Shown here: piece after piece, positions 33,420-42,935 of the stretch
How positions within the stretch are numbered: the first letter of the stretch is position 1
How the letters are laid out: each line of letters begins with the position of its first letter
DNA from: Saccharopolyspora sp. NFXS83
GTDB taxonomy: Bacteria > Actinomycetota > Actinomycetes > Mycobacteriales > Pseudonocardiaceae
Length of the DNA stretch: 64,000 nt
Direction: 5' to 3'
Assembly: GCF_026241095.1 (NCBI RefSeq)
Contig: NZ_JAPFGB010000007.1
Location: 62,001 to 126,000 of the forward strand
The notes under the pieces: generated by a model
What the model saw: only the letters and a program-made list of their open reading frames with translations
The model's database searches: none
Told to the model about the DNA's origin: nothing
Program-made: the position numbers and the translations under genes

Positions 33420-34865
33420 GTGCTGCCCGTGGACACCGGGGCTGAGTCCCGTCCGGAAGCGACGGACGAGCGCGGCGAACCGCGCCGCTGGCTGATCATG
33501 GCGGTGCTGAGCGCGGTGGCGTTCATGGCCCAGCTGGACTTCTTCATCGTCAACGTCGCCGTGGACGGCATCGGGCGGTCCTTCGGCGGGGCGTCGACGC
33601 CGGCGATGTCCTGGGTGCTGTCGGCCTACGCCATCGTCTTCGCCGCGCTGCTGGTGCCCGCGGGGCGGCTGGCGGACCTGCACGGCCGCAAGCGGATGCT
33701 GCTGGCCGGGGTCGCGGTGTTCACGCTCGGTTCCGCGCTGGCGTCGTTCGCGCCCTCGCTGCCGGTGCTCGTGGCAGCCCGGGCCGTGCAGGCGATCGGT
33801 GCGGCGATGAGCGTGCCGCCGTCGCTGGGGCTGCTCTACCCCAGCTTCCCGCGACGCCAGCACGCCCTCGTCGTCGGGTTGTGGGCCGGGGTGGCCGGAG
33901 TGGCCGCCATGGCCGGGCCGCCGCTCGGCGGGCTGCTCGCCAGCCTGGACTGGCGGTGGATCTTCCTCATCAACCTGCCGATCGGTGCCCTCACGCTCCT
34001 CGGGGGCGTCCGGCTGCTGCCGGAGGTCCGGGAGCCGAGCGGCCGTCCCCTGCCCGACGTCGTGTCCACCGCGACCCTGCTCGCGGCGGTGAGCGCGCTG
34101 GTCCTGGCCACCACCCAGGGCCCGCAGTGGGGCTGGGGCAGCCCGTGGACGATCGGGCTGTTCGCCGCGGCCGCGGTGCTCGCGGCGGCGACGGTGCGAC
34201 GCGGCTTCACCGCAGCCGCACCGATCATCGAACCCGCGCTGTTCCGCAGCCGGGAGTTCACCGCCGCTGCTCTCGCGCTGCTCAGCCTGTTCGCGGGCTT
34301 CGCCGTCTACTTGTTCGGCGGAGCGCTGTTCCTCCAGCAGGTGTGGCACTTCAGCGTGCTGGAGGCCGGGATCGGCATCGCCGCCGCCCCGATCGTCTCG
34401 GTCGGCTTCGCGATGAACGCCGGTCCGATCCGGCGCAGGTTCGGCCGGGTGCTGCCCGCCGCCGTCGGAACCCTCACGATGTCCGCGGCGGCGGGGTACT
34501 GGCTGCTCACCGTCACCGACGTCCCCGCCTACTGGTCGGCGATGTTCCCCGGTCTGGTCCTGATGGGCGTCTCGGGCGGTCTTTCCCAGGCGCCCCTGTT
34601 CGCCGCCGCCGGTGCGCTCGCACCCGACCGCGCCACGACCGGCAGCGCGGTGCTGAACATGAGCCGCCAGATCGGCAGCGCGATCGGGGTGGCCCTGCTG
34701 GTGGCGCTCGTGGCCGCCGCACCGTCGGCCCGGACTTTCGGCCATGCGTGGGTCCTGCAGCTGGTGCTGGGGGTCCTGGCCTCGGTCAGCGTCCTGCTTC
34801 CGCACCGGCGCGGCCCCGCGGACCGCGCGCACCGGCGCACCACCTCGCGGGCAGCGGAAGGGTGA
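33420..34865 (+). CDS. DHA2-type MFS exporter
   Basis: About 481 residues, 14 predicted membrane helices. Seen: AQLDFFIVNVAVDGIG in helix 1 with the acidic residue typical of drug:H+ antiporters, GRLADLHGRKRML loop, and motif C-like GPPLGGLLAS in helix 5. EmrB/QacA-like proteins export drugs and secondary metabolites; next to a biosynthetic operon it is a self-resistance/export candidate. The exact start is unsure (GTG at 33417, 33420 or 33429; the ribosome site is weak). Confidence 0.85.
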   Translation: MLPVDTGAESRPEATDERGEPRRWLIMAVLSAVAFMAQLDFFIVNVAVDGIGRSFGGASTPAMSWVLSAYAIVFAALLVPAGRLADLHGRKRMLLAGVAVFTLGSALASFAPSLPVLVAARAVQAIGAAMSVPPSLGLLYPSFPRRQHALVVGLWAGVAGVAAMAGPPLGGLLASLDWRWIFLINLPIGALTLLGGVRLLPEVREPSGRPLPDVVSTATLLAAVSALVLATTQGPQWGWGSPWTIGLFAAAAVLAAATVRRGFTAAAPIIEPALFRSREFTAAALALLSLFAGFAVYLFGGALFLQQVWHFSVLEAGIGIAAAPIVSVGFAMNAGPIRRRFGRVLPAAVGTLTMSAAAGYWLLTVTDVPAYWSAMFPGLVLMGVSGGLSQAPLFAAAGALAPDRATTGSAVLNMSRQIGSAIGVALLVALVAAAPSARTFGHAWVLQLVLGVLASVSVLLPHRRGPADRAHRRTTSRAAEG

Positions 34866-34884
34866 CCGCGCTGGCGAGCGCCCC

Positions 34885-35772
34885 CTACACCGCTGTCGGG
34901 GGCGCGTTCGAGGTGGCCGCCGCCACGAACGCTTCGAGCGCGCTCAGCGTGCGCTCGTCCTCGCTGTCGACCAGGGGCAGGTAGTAGTCGACGATGTCCC
35001 GCCGGGCGCACGACGAGGCCAGGTCCGGGTCGCCGAGCCGGATCGCGTCGACGACGGCGCCGTGCCGGCGGACGAAGTCGCGCTTGACGGCAGCACCGCC
35101 CTTCAGCGTGGCGTCGCCGATCAGTCCGGCCATCGCCGCCCGCACGGCGCTGGTGGACAGCTCGAGCAGCCGATTGCCCGAGGCCCGCGCGACCGAGACG
35201 TGGAACTCGACGTCGGCGGCGATGTACTCCTCGTTCGTGCCGCTCTCGACGGCCGCCTCGACGGCCCGCTGGGCCCGGACGATGCCGTCGATCTGCGCCT
35301 GGTCGCGACGTTGCGCGGCGAGGTGGCAGGCGGTCGTCTCGACCAGCATGCGGAACCCGATGAGGTCGCCGAGCGAGAGCTGGGAGTACCGGACGAGGTC
35401 GAGCAGCGAACGCTCCAGGTTGGCGCCGTCGGGCATCCGGACGATGGCACCGCCGGTGGGGTCGTTCGGGCGCAGGACCACGACTCCCGCGCTCTCCAGC
35501 GTGCGCATCGCCTCGCGCACGGTCGGCCGGCTCACGCCCATCTGGGCGCAGAGTTCGCGTTCCGACGGCAAGCGGTCGCCCGGCTGGAGCTGCCCCTGGA
35601 GGATCTTTTCCTCGATCTGCGCCTTGACCGCCTCGTGCGCGCGCGTTCGGGCGACCGGAGCGAACTTCGGGGTGGGCACCTTCGCACTCCACTCGTCGAG
35701 CCGTTTGCGTGACAGCAACCTCTCCGCCTCCGCCGACCCGCGGAGCGGCGCCGACGTGCGCAGCATAGACAC
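34885..35772 (-). CDS. GntR-family regulator (FadR/FCD type)
   Basis: 295 residues: an unusual 45-residue N-terminal extension, a winged HTH (EEKILQGQLQPGDRLPSER, VSRPTVREAMRTLES) and an FCD domain with DVEFHVSVARAS and RHGAVVDAI metal-binding histidines. It lies between the exporter and two Lrp regulators, and is the best candidate for ligand-controlled regulation of the anthranilate operon. GTG 35772 has AGG five bases upstream; ATG 35766 is an alternative. Confidence 0.87.
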   Translation of the reverse strand: MSMLRTSAPLRGSAEAERLLSRKRLDEWSAKVPTPKFAPVARTRAHEAVKAQIEEKILQGQLQPGDRLPSERELCAQMGVSRPTVREAMRTLESAGVVVLRPNDPTGGAIVRMPDGANLERSLLDLVRYSQLSLGDLIGFRMLVETTACHLAAQRRDQAQIDGIVRAQRAVEAAVESGTNEEYIAADVEFHVSVARASGNRLLELSTSAVRAAMAGLIGDATLKGGAAVKRDFVRRHGAVVDAIRLGDPDLASSCARRDIVDYYLPLVDSEDERTLSALEAFVAAATSNAPPTAV

Positions 35773-35829
35773 GTCGACCTGCGCGGATGCCCCGGCCCCG
35801 CAAGCGGGCGCCGCCTGACCCGCGCGCCG

Positions 35830-36354
35830 TCACCGGATCGTCTGGGTCAACCGCAGCAGCGTCGACGGCCCGCCGGTCGTGCCGGTCGTCGCCCCCTGCC
35901 GACCGTGCGCCACCGGGAGCAGCGCGATGTCGGCCTCGTGCCCGAGCAGCGTGTCGCCGCCGGGAGCACCGCACGCGGCGAAGCAGGACTCGGCCGCCTC
36001 GATCATGTAGTCCCAGCCGGAGGACAGGACGTGCACGCGCTGCACCCCCGCGAGACCGCTCAGGTCGCCCGCGGTGGGACGTCCGTCCCCGGTGAACCGC
36101 ACGAAGGCGAGCACGCAGCCCTCGGCGACCGCGCGGGCGCTGATCCGCGCGTGGTAGCCGCGCACGACCCCCGAGCGCTCCAGCCGTCGCAGCCTCACGC
36201 GCACCTGGGACCGGGACAGGCCGATCCGGCTCGCCAGGTCGTGCGTCTCGGCGCAGGCGTTCGATCGAAGCAGGCTGATGAGCATCCTGTCGGCGACGTC
36301 GACCTCGGGTCGGGGCGACGTCTCGGTTTCAGGACAGCCGGTCCACTGGTCCAT
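35830..36354 (-). CDS. Lrp/AsnC-family regulator 1
   Basis: 174 residues from ATG 36354 (GGAGG six bases upstream). HTH: DLASRIGLSRSQVRVRLRRLER, followed by VRGYHARISARAV and a RAM-type alpha/beta sensor domain with GVQRVHVLSSGWDYMIEAA. Such proteins bind amino acids as octamers. Divergent from a second Lrp gene across a 410-base control region. Confidence 0.82.
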   Translation of the reverse strand: MDQWTGCPETETSPRPEVDVADRMLISLLRSNACAETHDLASRIGLSRSQVRVRLRRLERSGVVRGYHARISARAVAEGCVLAFVRFTGDGRPTAGDLSGLAGVQRVHVLSSGWDYMIEAAESCFAACGAPGGDTLLGHEADIALLPVAHGRQGATTGTTGGPSTLLRLTQTIR

Positions 36355-36764
36355 CTCTGCCTCCGTCTCGACACCGGAGAGCTGGTGGCTCCGGTGGTTC
36401 TCCCGACGGCGGAGCTCGGCGATCGGCCGGAGTCCGTCATCGGTGCGCGGGAAACCTGGTCGGCCGGTCCGCCGCAGCAGGGGGCGAGCACGGACGAAGT
36501 GCGGCAACCGGGCGGACGCGCTCGCCCCTTCGGCCGCACCTCACGGGTTCTCGCTCCAGCGCTTCCCGGCGGTGGCCCCGGTCACTGGATCTGGGTGACA
36601 TCAGCATGCTGGTCAGTCCAGTAATCCATGTCAATCGTGCAAGTCGTGCGATCGCGGAGGGTGCTGCGGCGCGAAGCGCACCGCGACCCCGCGGAACAGA
36701 CGTACGATATGCGCGCCGAAACATTGTCAAGTGTCATCCGGCACCGGCAGAGGAGGAGCGTCCG
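36355..36764. promoter_or_regulatory. Control region between two divergent Lrp genes
   Basis: 410 bases without a supported gene. Contains TCAATCG at 36631-36637 (the CGATTGA word seen before other cluster genes), GTACGATATGCGC at about 36702 as a possible -10 region, and TTGTCAAGTGTCA near 36724. A GAGGAGG ribosome site ends it on the right. Confidence 0.5.
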
Positions 36765-37289
36765 ATGACGGAGAAGGTGCGTGCGGCCCCGGTCGACCAT
36801 CAGGCGACGGCAGGACCGGTCGTCCTCGACGAGTTGGATCGATCGGTCCTGGCATTGTTGCGCGCGGATGCGCGGATGTCCGTGCGGGCGATCGCCCGGG
36901 AGCTGAACCGTTCGCCGGGCGCCGTGGGCGAGCGGATCGCGCGACTGGAGGCGGCGCAGGTCATCACCGGCTACCACGCCGAGGTCGACCTGGCCCGGCT
37001 CGGGTACATGCACACGCTGGTGGTGGTGCGCACCAACGACGACCAGCACAGCGACAGCTGCGCGGAGGCGCTGTCGCACCTGGAGGAGGTGCACACGGTC
37101 TGGACGGTGACGGGATCGTGGGACCTGGTCGTCGAGTGCTACGTCCGGGACGCGTTCCACCTGCGGGAACTCCTGCAGGGCACGTTGCGCGGTGTCGAAG
37201 GCGTGATCCACACCGAGGCCATGATCGTGCTCGACAGCGTCGGCGCCGCGGGCCAGCAGACGGACGAGCGCGAGCGGCCGGTCAGCTGA
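36765..37289 (+). CDS. Lrp/AsnC-family regulator 2
   Basis: 174 residues from ATG 36765 after GAGGAGG. VLDELDRSVLALLRADARMSV, HTH AIARELNRSPGAVGERIARLE, ITGYHAEVDLARLGY, then the sensor domain with EVHTVWTVTGSWDLVVECYV. It differs clearly from the divergent Lrp protein, so they are not a recent duplication. It may sense branched-chain or aromatic amino acids and control ilvD 115 bases downstream and the operon. Confidence 0.88.
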   Translation: MTEKVRAAPVDHQATAGPVVLDELDRSVLALLRADARMSVRAIARELNRSPGAVGERIARLEAAQVITGYHAEVDLARLGYMHTLVVVRTNDDQHSDSCAEALSHLEEVHTVWTVTGSWDLVVECYVRDAFHLRELLQGTLRGVEGVIHTEAMIVLDSVGAAGQQTDERERPVS

Positions 37290-37404
37290 CCTCGACGCTC
37301 CGCCGACCACCTGATCGATCACGCGGTCACCATGATTCCCCGCAATCAATCAAATGTCGTTTGATGCATGTCAAATCTGATCGATTGACTGCTAGGCTGC
37401 CGGG

Positions 37405-39273
37405 ATGGGAGCACTTCGATCAGCGACGATCACCGGTGTCCGATCCATGTCCGGGGCGCGATCCCTGCTGATGGCGGCGGGGGTGGCGCGGCGTGATCTG
37501 GGCAAGCCGATCGTGGCTGTCGCCAACAGCTACACGCAGTTCGTGCCGGGGCACGTGCACCTGGACCAGGTGGCCGAGATCGTCGCCGAGTCGGTGGTCG
37601 CGCACGGCGGCGTGCCGCGCGAGTTCAGCACGATCGCCGTCGACGACGGCATCGCCAACGGTCACCTGGGGATGCTGTACTCCCTGCCCAGCCGCGAGCT
37701 GATCGCGGACTCCGTCGAGTACATGACCAACGCCCACTGCGCCGATGCGCTGGTGTGCGTCTCCAACTGCGACAAGATCACGCCGGGGATGCTGATGGCG
37801 GCCCTGCGGCTCAACATCCCGACCGTGTTCGTCTCCGGCGGACCGATGGAAGCCGGTCGCCCCCCGGCCTCGATCCCCGAGCGGTTGCGCACCCAGGACC
37901 TGGATCTGATCAGCGCGTTCTCCGCCTCGGCCGACCAGCGGCTGTCCGACGAAGAGCTGGCCGCGGTCGAGGACAGCGCGTGCCCCACCTGCGGATCCTG
38001 CTCGGGCATGTTCACGGCGAACTCGATGAACTGCCTGGTCGAGGCGATGGGGCTGGGCCTGCCCGGCAACGGGACGCTGCTTGCCACGCACGCCGACCGG
38101 CGCGCCCTCTGCGCCGACGCGGGCCGCGCCGCGATGGACCTGGTCCGGCGCTTCTACGACCACGACGACGAGACCGCGCTGCCGCGCGCGATCGCCTCGC
38201 GGGCCGGATTCCGCAACGCGATGGCCCTCGATCTCGCCATGGGCGGGTCGACCAACACGATCCTGCACATCCTGGCCGCCGCTCGCGAGGGCCAGGTCGA
38301 CTTCGCGCTGGAGGACATCGACGAGCTGTCCCGGTCGGTGCCCAACCTGTGCAAGGTCGCGCCGAGCAGCCGCTACCACGTGCAGGACGTGCACCGGGCG
38401 GGCGGGATCCAAGCCATCCTCGCCGAGCTGGACGGAGCCGGACTGATCGACCGATCGCTGGCGACCATCAGCGGCGCCACGGTGGGCGAGCAGCTCGACG
38501 CGTGGAACATCCGGTCGGCCTCGGCCGCGCCGGAGAAGGCCCGGTTCTTCCGAGCCGCTCCGGGCGGAGTGCGCACGATCGCACCGTTCAGCTCGACGCA
38601 GCGGTACCCGGACCTCGACACCGACCGGGAGAACGGCTGCATCCGCTCGCCGGAGCACGCCTACTCGCCCGATGGCGGGCTGGCGGTGCTGTTCGGGAAC
38701 CTGGCGCTCGACGGCTGCGTGGTGAAGACCGCCGGGGTCGCCGCCTCGATGCTGCGGTTCACCGGCCCGGCGAAGGTGTTCGAGAGCCAGGAGGAGTGCA
38801 CCGAGGGCATCCTCGGCGGCCAGGTCGAGCCCGGCGACGTCCTCGTGGTCCGGTACGAGGGACCGCGAGGAGGCCCCGGCATGCAGGAGATGCTGCAGCC
38901 CACGTCCTTCCTCAAAGGACGCGGCCTGGACACCTCCTGCGCCCTGATCACCGATGGCCGGTTCTCCGGAGGATCCGCCGGGCTCTCGATCGGGCACGTG
39001 TCCCCGGAAGCCGCCGCGGGCGGGACCATCGCCCTGGTGCGCGACGGCGACCTGATCACCATCGACATCCCGGAGCGGGCGGTCTCGGTCGAGGTGCCCG
39101 ATGCCGAGCTCGTCCGGCGGCGCGGTGAGATCCGCGAGCAGCCCGGCGGTTTCCGGCCCACCGCGCGGGTCCGGCCCATCAGCGAGGCGCTGCGGGTGTA
39201 CGCCGCGCTCGCGACCTCCGCGTCGACGGGCGCGGTGCGAGATCTGGACGAGGCGTTCGCGCAACGCCCGTGA
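37405..39273 (+). CDS. ilvD: Dihydroxy-acid dehydratase, cluster-associated copy
   Basis: 622 residues, full length for the IlvD/Edd family. Fe-S ligands in [12 protein letters not shown] and [17 protein letters not shown], the substrate/Mg region [20 protein letters not shown], and [15 protein letters not shown] near the start. It normally turns dihydroxyisovalerate into ketoisovalerate. With the ilvC copy of the operon it could run a parallel chemistry on another substrate, or raise branched-chain keto acid supply. The upstream region has TCAATCAAATGTCGTTTGATG and GATCGATTGACT (37379-37390). Confidence 0.9.
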   Translation: MGALRSATITGVRSMSGARSLLMAAGVARRDLGKPIVAVANSYTQFVPGHVHLDQVAEIVAESVVAHGGVPREFSTIAVDDGIANGHLGMLYSLPSRELIADSVEYMTNAHCADALVCVSNCDKITPGMLMAALRLNIPTVFVSGGPMEAGRPPASIPERLRTQDLDLISAFSASADQRLSDEELAAVEDSACPTCGSCSGMFTANSMNCLVEAMGLGLPGNGTLLATHADRRALCADAGRAAMDLVRRFYDHDDETALPRAIASRAGFRNAMALDLAMGGSTNTILHILAAAREGQVDFALEDIDELSRSVPNLCKVAPSSRYHVQDVHRAGGIQAILAELDGAGLIDRSLATISGATVGEQLDAWNIRSASAAPEKARFFRAAPGGVRTIAPFSSTQRYPDLDTDRENGCIRSPEHAYSPDGGLAVLFGNLALDGCVVKTAGVAASMLRFTGPAKVFESQEECTEGILGGQVEPGDVLVVRYEGPRGGPGMQEMLQPTSFLKGRGLDTSCALITDGRFSGGSAGLSIGHVSPEAAAGGTIALVRDGDLITIDIPERAVSVEVPDAELVRRRGEIREQPGGFRPTARVRPISEALRVYAALATSASTGAVRDLDEAFAQRP

Positions 39274-39332
39274 CGATCCGCTCTCCGCGCGACCGCGAGG
39301 ACGTCCTCGGCTGACGGGGCCGCGCGGGTCCG

Positions 39333-39503
39333 GCCGTGGAACCGGGTGGTCTCGGCGAGCGCGGCCCGGGGTATCCGCAGCGCGTTCGCCGGGTCGGACT
39401 CGTCGGCGCAACCGAAGGAGACGGCCGGCAGCGGTCTCCGGTCCGGCAAGTCCAGCTGCTCGCGGACGGTGTCGGCGTAGAAGCTGATCAGGCCCTGCGG
39501 CCC
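39333..39503 (-). pseudogene. Nitroreductase C-terminal fragment
   Basis: Minus strand reads PQGLISFYADTVREQLDLPD, then PAVSFGCADESDPANALRIP and TTRFHG, the usual last third of FMN nitroreductases. No start and no FMN-binding N-terminal half; the frame continues without a stop into ilvD. A broken gene. Confidence 0.6.
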
Positions 39504-40024
39504 TGCTCGACTTCTCGCGCCAAGAGTCCTGGCACGCGCCCGCCACCGGCTCACCGGCGCCGACGAAGCGCCTCGACCAGGACGGCCGGGTTCGGGTGGC
39601 GCCCTTGACCTCGGCCAACGGCGCCGCTCGGCTAGAGGCCGGCCGGGTGGGCGCGAACGATCTCGGCCGGGCCTGACGAGTCGCGGCGATCACGGGACGG
39701 TCCGCCCGGCTCGGAGCCGGGTGGACTTGCCCGGCCGGGCGGCGCGCGGGGTCCATGGGCCGATCATGATCTCTGCCATCGTTCTCGTCCCCTGGTGGCG
39801 ATGGCGGGCGGTACTCGACGACGAGCAGGGCGCACCTGGAGTGAACCTCAGCCGGCGATGCCGCCCTCCCCGGCGAATGCGCAGGTGCCGGCTGACTGCT
39901 GCGTGGTCCCCCGTGAGAGCTACCCGGATCGTCCACTCGCCGGTGACGCGCCGGGGGTCGCGGTGCTCGTACCTTTTCCGTCGGGTCGCCGAGCCGTGCG
40001 GCCAACGTCATGCGGAGGTCACCT
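39504..40024. other. 520-base stretch without a supported gene
   Basis: May contain more debris upstream of the nitroreductase piece, but no motif could be named. The GGAGG ribosome site of the next gene is at 40014-40018. Confidence 0.35.
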
Positions 40025-40867
40025 TTGAACACGACGCCGATCGCGAACACGGATCGCCAGCCTGGGCGACTCGTTCGCATCCTGCGGTTTCCGATCGTCT
40101 GGATGCTGGTCGGGATAGTTGGTGTGGGCGCGGTGTCGTCGCTGTCCTCTGGTGGCTCGCCGGTACTCGGGGTCGTTGCCGCGGTCGCCGCGGTCGCCGT
40201 CTACTGGGCGGTGATGCGGTACGTCGCGCAGCGAGGCACGCCGGAGATCGCGAGGGCACGGTCTGGTATCCACGCGTTGCTCGGCATCGGGCTTGGCTTC
40301 CTGTTCATCGCCGTGTCCATGCTCATGGTGATCACCGAGTTCTCGTTCACCTGGGCCACCGACAGCGCCATGTCGACCGTCGTGAGCATCGTGGCGGTGC
40401 AACTCGGCGCGGCGGTGACCGAGGAACTGCTCTTCCGCGGCCTGTTGCTGCAGGGGCTGGAACGGCTGGGGGGCAGTTGGCTCGCGCTGACGAGCACCGC
40501 GGTGCTGTTCGGTGCCATCCACCTGGCCAACCCCGGCGCAACGCTGTGGACCGGGTTCGCGATCGCGATTGAGGCCGGCGTCCTGTTGGGCGCCACGTTC
40601 CTGTGGCTGCGCAGCATCTGGGTGGCAGTGGGCCTGCACTTCGCCTGGAACACCACCGTCGGGCTGCTCGGCGTCCCCGTCTCGGGTCACGCGTCGCCGG
40701 GACTGCTGGTCGCCGAACCGACGGGCCCGGAGTTGGTGACCGGCGGCCAGTTCGGCATCGAGGGGTCGATCATTCCCGTCGTCGTGAGCCTGCTGCTCGC
40801 CGTGCCCATGCTCATCGCCGCCCACAAGCGCGGCAACCTGGTGCCCCTGCGACGGGCACGTCGCTAA
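40025..40867 (+). CDS. CPBP-family intramembrane metalloprotease
   Basis: 280 residues, about eight hydrophobic helices. Motif 1 TEELLFRGLLLQ (EEx3R), motif 2 AVLFGAIH and motif 3 VGLHFAWN supply the metal-binding Glu/His residues of CAAX prenyl protease/bacteriocin-processing (Abi) enzymes. TTG start with GGAGG six bases upstream. Nine bases before a histidine kinase gene; such proteases beside two-component systems are often involved in immunity or regulated intramembrane cleavage. Confidence 0.85.
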   Translation: MNTTPIANTDRQPGRLVRILRFPIVWMLVGIVGVGAVSSLSSGGSPVLGVVAAVAAVAVYWAVMRYVAQRGTPEIARARSGIHALLGIGLGFLFIAVSMLMVITEFSFTWATDSAMSTVVSIVAVQLGAAVTEELLFRGLLLQGLERLGGSWLALTSTAVLFGAIHLANPGATLWTGFAIAIEAGVLLGATFLWLRSIWVAVGLHFAWNTTVGLLGVPVSGHASPGLLVAEPTGPELVTGGQFGIEGSIIPVVVSLLLAVPMLIAAHKRGNLVPLRRARR

Positions 40868-40876
40868 GCTTGCCAG

Positions 40877-42070
40877 ATGCTTGCCAGCACAATCTCCCGC
40901 CTCCGCACCACGCTCACGGGATGGCACGACCTCCCGTCGTCCACAAAGGACAGTGCGTTGGCGGCGTTGGTGACCGTGCTGGCGTTCGCGCCGACCGTCG
41001 CGCACCTCGGACCGGAGATCGGCGATCTCCCCCGGCGCGAGACGAACGGCATCGGCGCGGTGGTCGGTGCGGCGCTGACACTGGCGATGTGCCTGCCGCT
41101 CGCGGTCCGTACCCGCATGCCGGGTGTGTGCCTGTCGGTCATCGGTGCCGCGTTCGCGGCCAGTCAGATGCTGGGCCACCCGGACACGTTCGGCAAAGTA
41201 GGGCTGCTCCTGGCGCTGTACGCCGCCGGCGCACACCTGGTGCGGGTGCGCCGGCGGCTTGCCGCAGCACTGACCGCCGGCTACCTGATACTCGCGCTGG
41301 TGCTGCACAACCTCGGCTCACCGCAACAGTTTCCGGATTTTCTCGCGTTCTATCTCGTGTTGGTGGTGATCTGGTTGGCTGGCACCGGCATGCGTCGACG
41401 GCGCGCGGACGAGGCTGAACGGAGACAGCTGGCGGCCGAGGTCGCCGCGTCCGCCGAGCGGGCACGCATCGCCCGGGATCTGCACGACGTGGTCACGCAT
41501 CACGTGACCGCGATGGTGGTGCAGGCCGACGCGGCGCAATTCCTGCTCGACACCGCGCCGGAACGAACCGGGACCGGCCTGTGCGCCATCAGCGACACCG
41601 GACGCCGGGCGTTGACAGAGCTGCGGACCCTGCTCGGCATTCTCGAGGCGACCGGCGAGTCCAGGACCGCGGACCGGACACCGACCATGGGAAAGGTCGC
41701 CGACCTGGTTGAACAGACCCGGCTGTCCGGTCAACCCGTCGAGTGGACCGAGCAGGGCGAGCAATTACCGCGGTCCCTCGACGTGGAACTGACCACCTAC
41801 CGCGTGGTGCAAGAAGCGCTCACCAACGCACTCAAACACGCAACCGGAAACCCGACCAAGGTCTTGATCCGACACGACCAGGAGCATATCGAAATCGAGG
41901 TCATCACCGTCGGCCCCATTGCAGGCAACCCGGTCACGCCATCCGGCGGGAGAGGACTGACGGGACTACGGGAACGGGTGCGAATGCTCAGCGGGGACCT
42001 GGTTTCCGGCGCCCTTCCCGACAACGGTGGATTCCGCGTCTGGGCAATGATTCCAGGGAGCCCCACATGA
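40877..42070 (+). CDS. NarL-type sensor histidine kinase
   Basis: 397 residues. Four to five membrane helices in residues 25-165, no large extracellular sensor. HisKA_3 dimerisation domain RARIARDLHDVVTHHVTAMV with the phospho-His (about 204), N box YRVVQEALTNALKHA and G box GRGLTGLRERVRMLSG. The catalytic domain seems complete. Its stop overlaps the start of the response regulator gene (ATGA). Small membrane-embedded sensors of this class answer cell-envelope stress, in line with the CPBP neighbour. Confidence 0.9.
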   Translation: MLASTISRLRTTLTGWHDLPSSTKDSALAALVTVLAFAPTVAHLGPEIGDLPRRETNGIGAVVGAALTLAMCLPLAVRTRMPGVCLSVIGAAFAASQMLGHPDTFGKVGLLLALYAAGAHLVRVRRRLAAALTAGYLILALVLHNLGSPQQFPDFLAFYLVLVVIWLAGTGMRRRRADEAERRQLAAEVAASAERARIARDLHDVVTHHVTAMVVQADAAQFLLDTAPERTGTGLCAISDTGRRALTELRTLLGILEATGESRTADRTPTMGKVADLVEQTRLSGQPVEWTEQGEQLPRSLDVELTTYRVVQEALTNALKHATGNPTKVLIRHDQEHIEIEVITVGPIAGNPVTPSGGRGLTGLRERVRMLSGDLVSGALPDNGGFRVWAMIPGSPT

Positions 42071-42750
42071 CCGAGCCGATCCGGGTGCTGATCTGCGAAG
42101 ACCAGGAACTGGTCCGCACCGGATACGTCACCATCTTCTCCGCACAGCCCGACATGACCGTCGTCGGCGAGGCAGCAGACGGCCGCGAGGCGGTGGAGGC
42201 GGCACGACGGCTGCACCCCGACGTGATCGTGATGGACATCCGCATGCCCGTTCTGGACGGCATCAAAGCAACCCGCCAACTCGCCGGCCCCGGCACCGGA
42301 ACACCAATAAAGATCCTGGTCGTCACCACCTTCAACGTCGACGAATACGCATACGAAGCACTGCGCGCCGGCGCCAGCGGATTCCTCCTCAAGGACACGC
42401 CGCCGGCGCAGCTGGTCGACGGCATCCGCACAATCGCCCGCGGCGAGTCCCTCCTCGCCCCCGCGGTCACCCGCGAGCTGATCGGCCACTTCGCCGAACG
42501 ACTGCGCCCCACCGACACCTCCCGCCCAGCACGCGACACCATCGTGCAAGCACTGACCCACCGCGAACTGGAAGTGCTCCAACACATCGCCGCCGGCCTG
42601 TCCAACGCCGAAATCGCCGCCAACCTGGTCATCTCCCCGGAAACCGTGAAAACCTACGTATCCCGCATCCTCACCAAACTCGACCTGCGGGACCGCGTGC
42701 AAGCAGTCGTCCTCGCCTACCGAACAGGCCTGGTACCCACCACAGACTGA
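42067..42750 (+). CDS. NarL/FixJ-type response regulator
   Basis: 227 residues. Receiver domain with acidic ED in LICEDQELVRTGY, phospho-acceptor Asp in DVIVMDIRMPVLDG (about 57) and Lys in GFLLKDTPP; LuxR-type HTH LTHRELEVLQHIAAGLSNAE and VSRILTKLDLRDR at the C-terminus. Partner of the kinase encoded just upstream. Confidence 0.93.
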   Translation: MTEPIRVLICEDQELVRTGYVTIFSAQPDMTVVGEAADGREAVEAARRLHPDVIVMDIRMPVLDGIKATRQLAGPGTGTPIKILVVTTFNVDEYAYEALRAGASGFLLKDTPPAQLVDGIRTIARGESLLAPAVTRELIGHFAERLRPTDTSRPARDTIVQALTHRELEVLQHIAAGLSNAEIAANLVISPETVKTYVSRILTKLDLRDRVQAVVLAYRTGLVPTTD

Positions 42751-42935
42751 CACCACCCATTCGCCAACGAACTAATGGCAGGCAGGCGTCTTTCTCGTAC
42801 CGGCCCCAGATTCCCGGGCTCTATTCGACACGCTTCGGAACCTACATGCGTATCGCCCGGCGCTCCAGGTCCCGAAGCGGTCGACCGCGCAAACGAGTCC
42901 TGCGCAGAACGCGAACTTTCGTCCGGGTGGCGAAC

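Noticed and set aside
40025-42750. Bacteriocin immunity locus
   Set aside because: CPBP protease and two-component genes would fit, but no bacteriocin precursor or ABC exporter could be found beside them.
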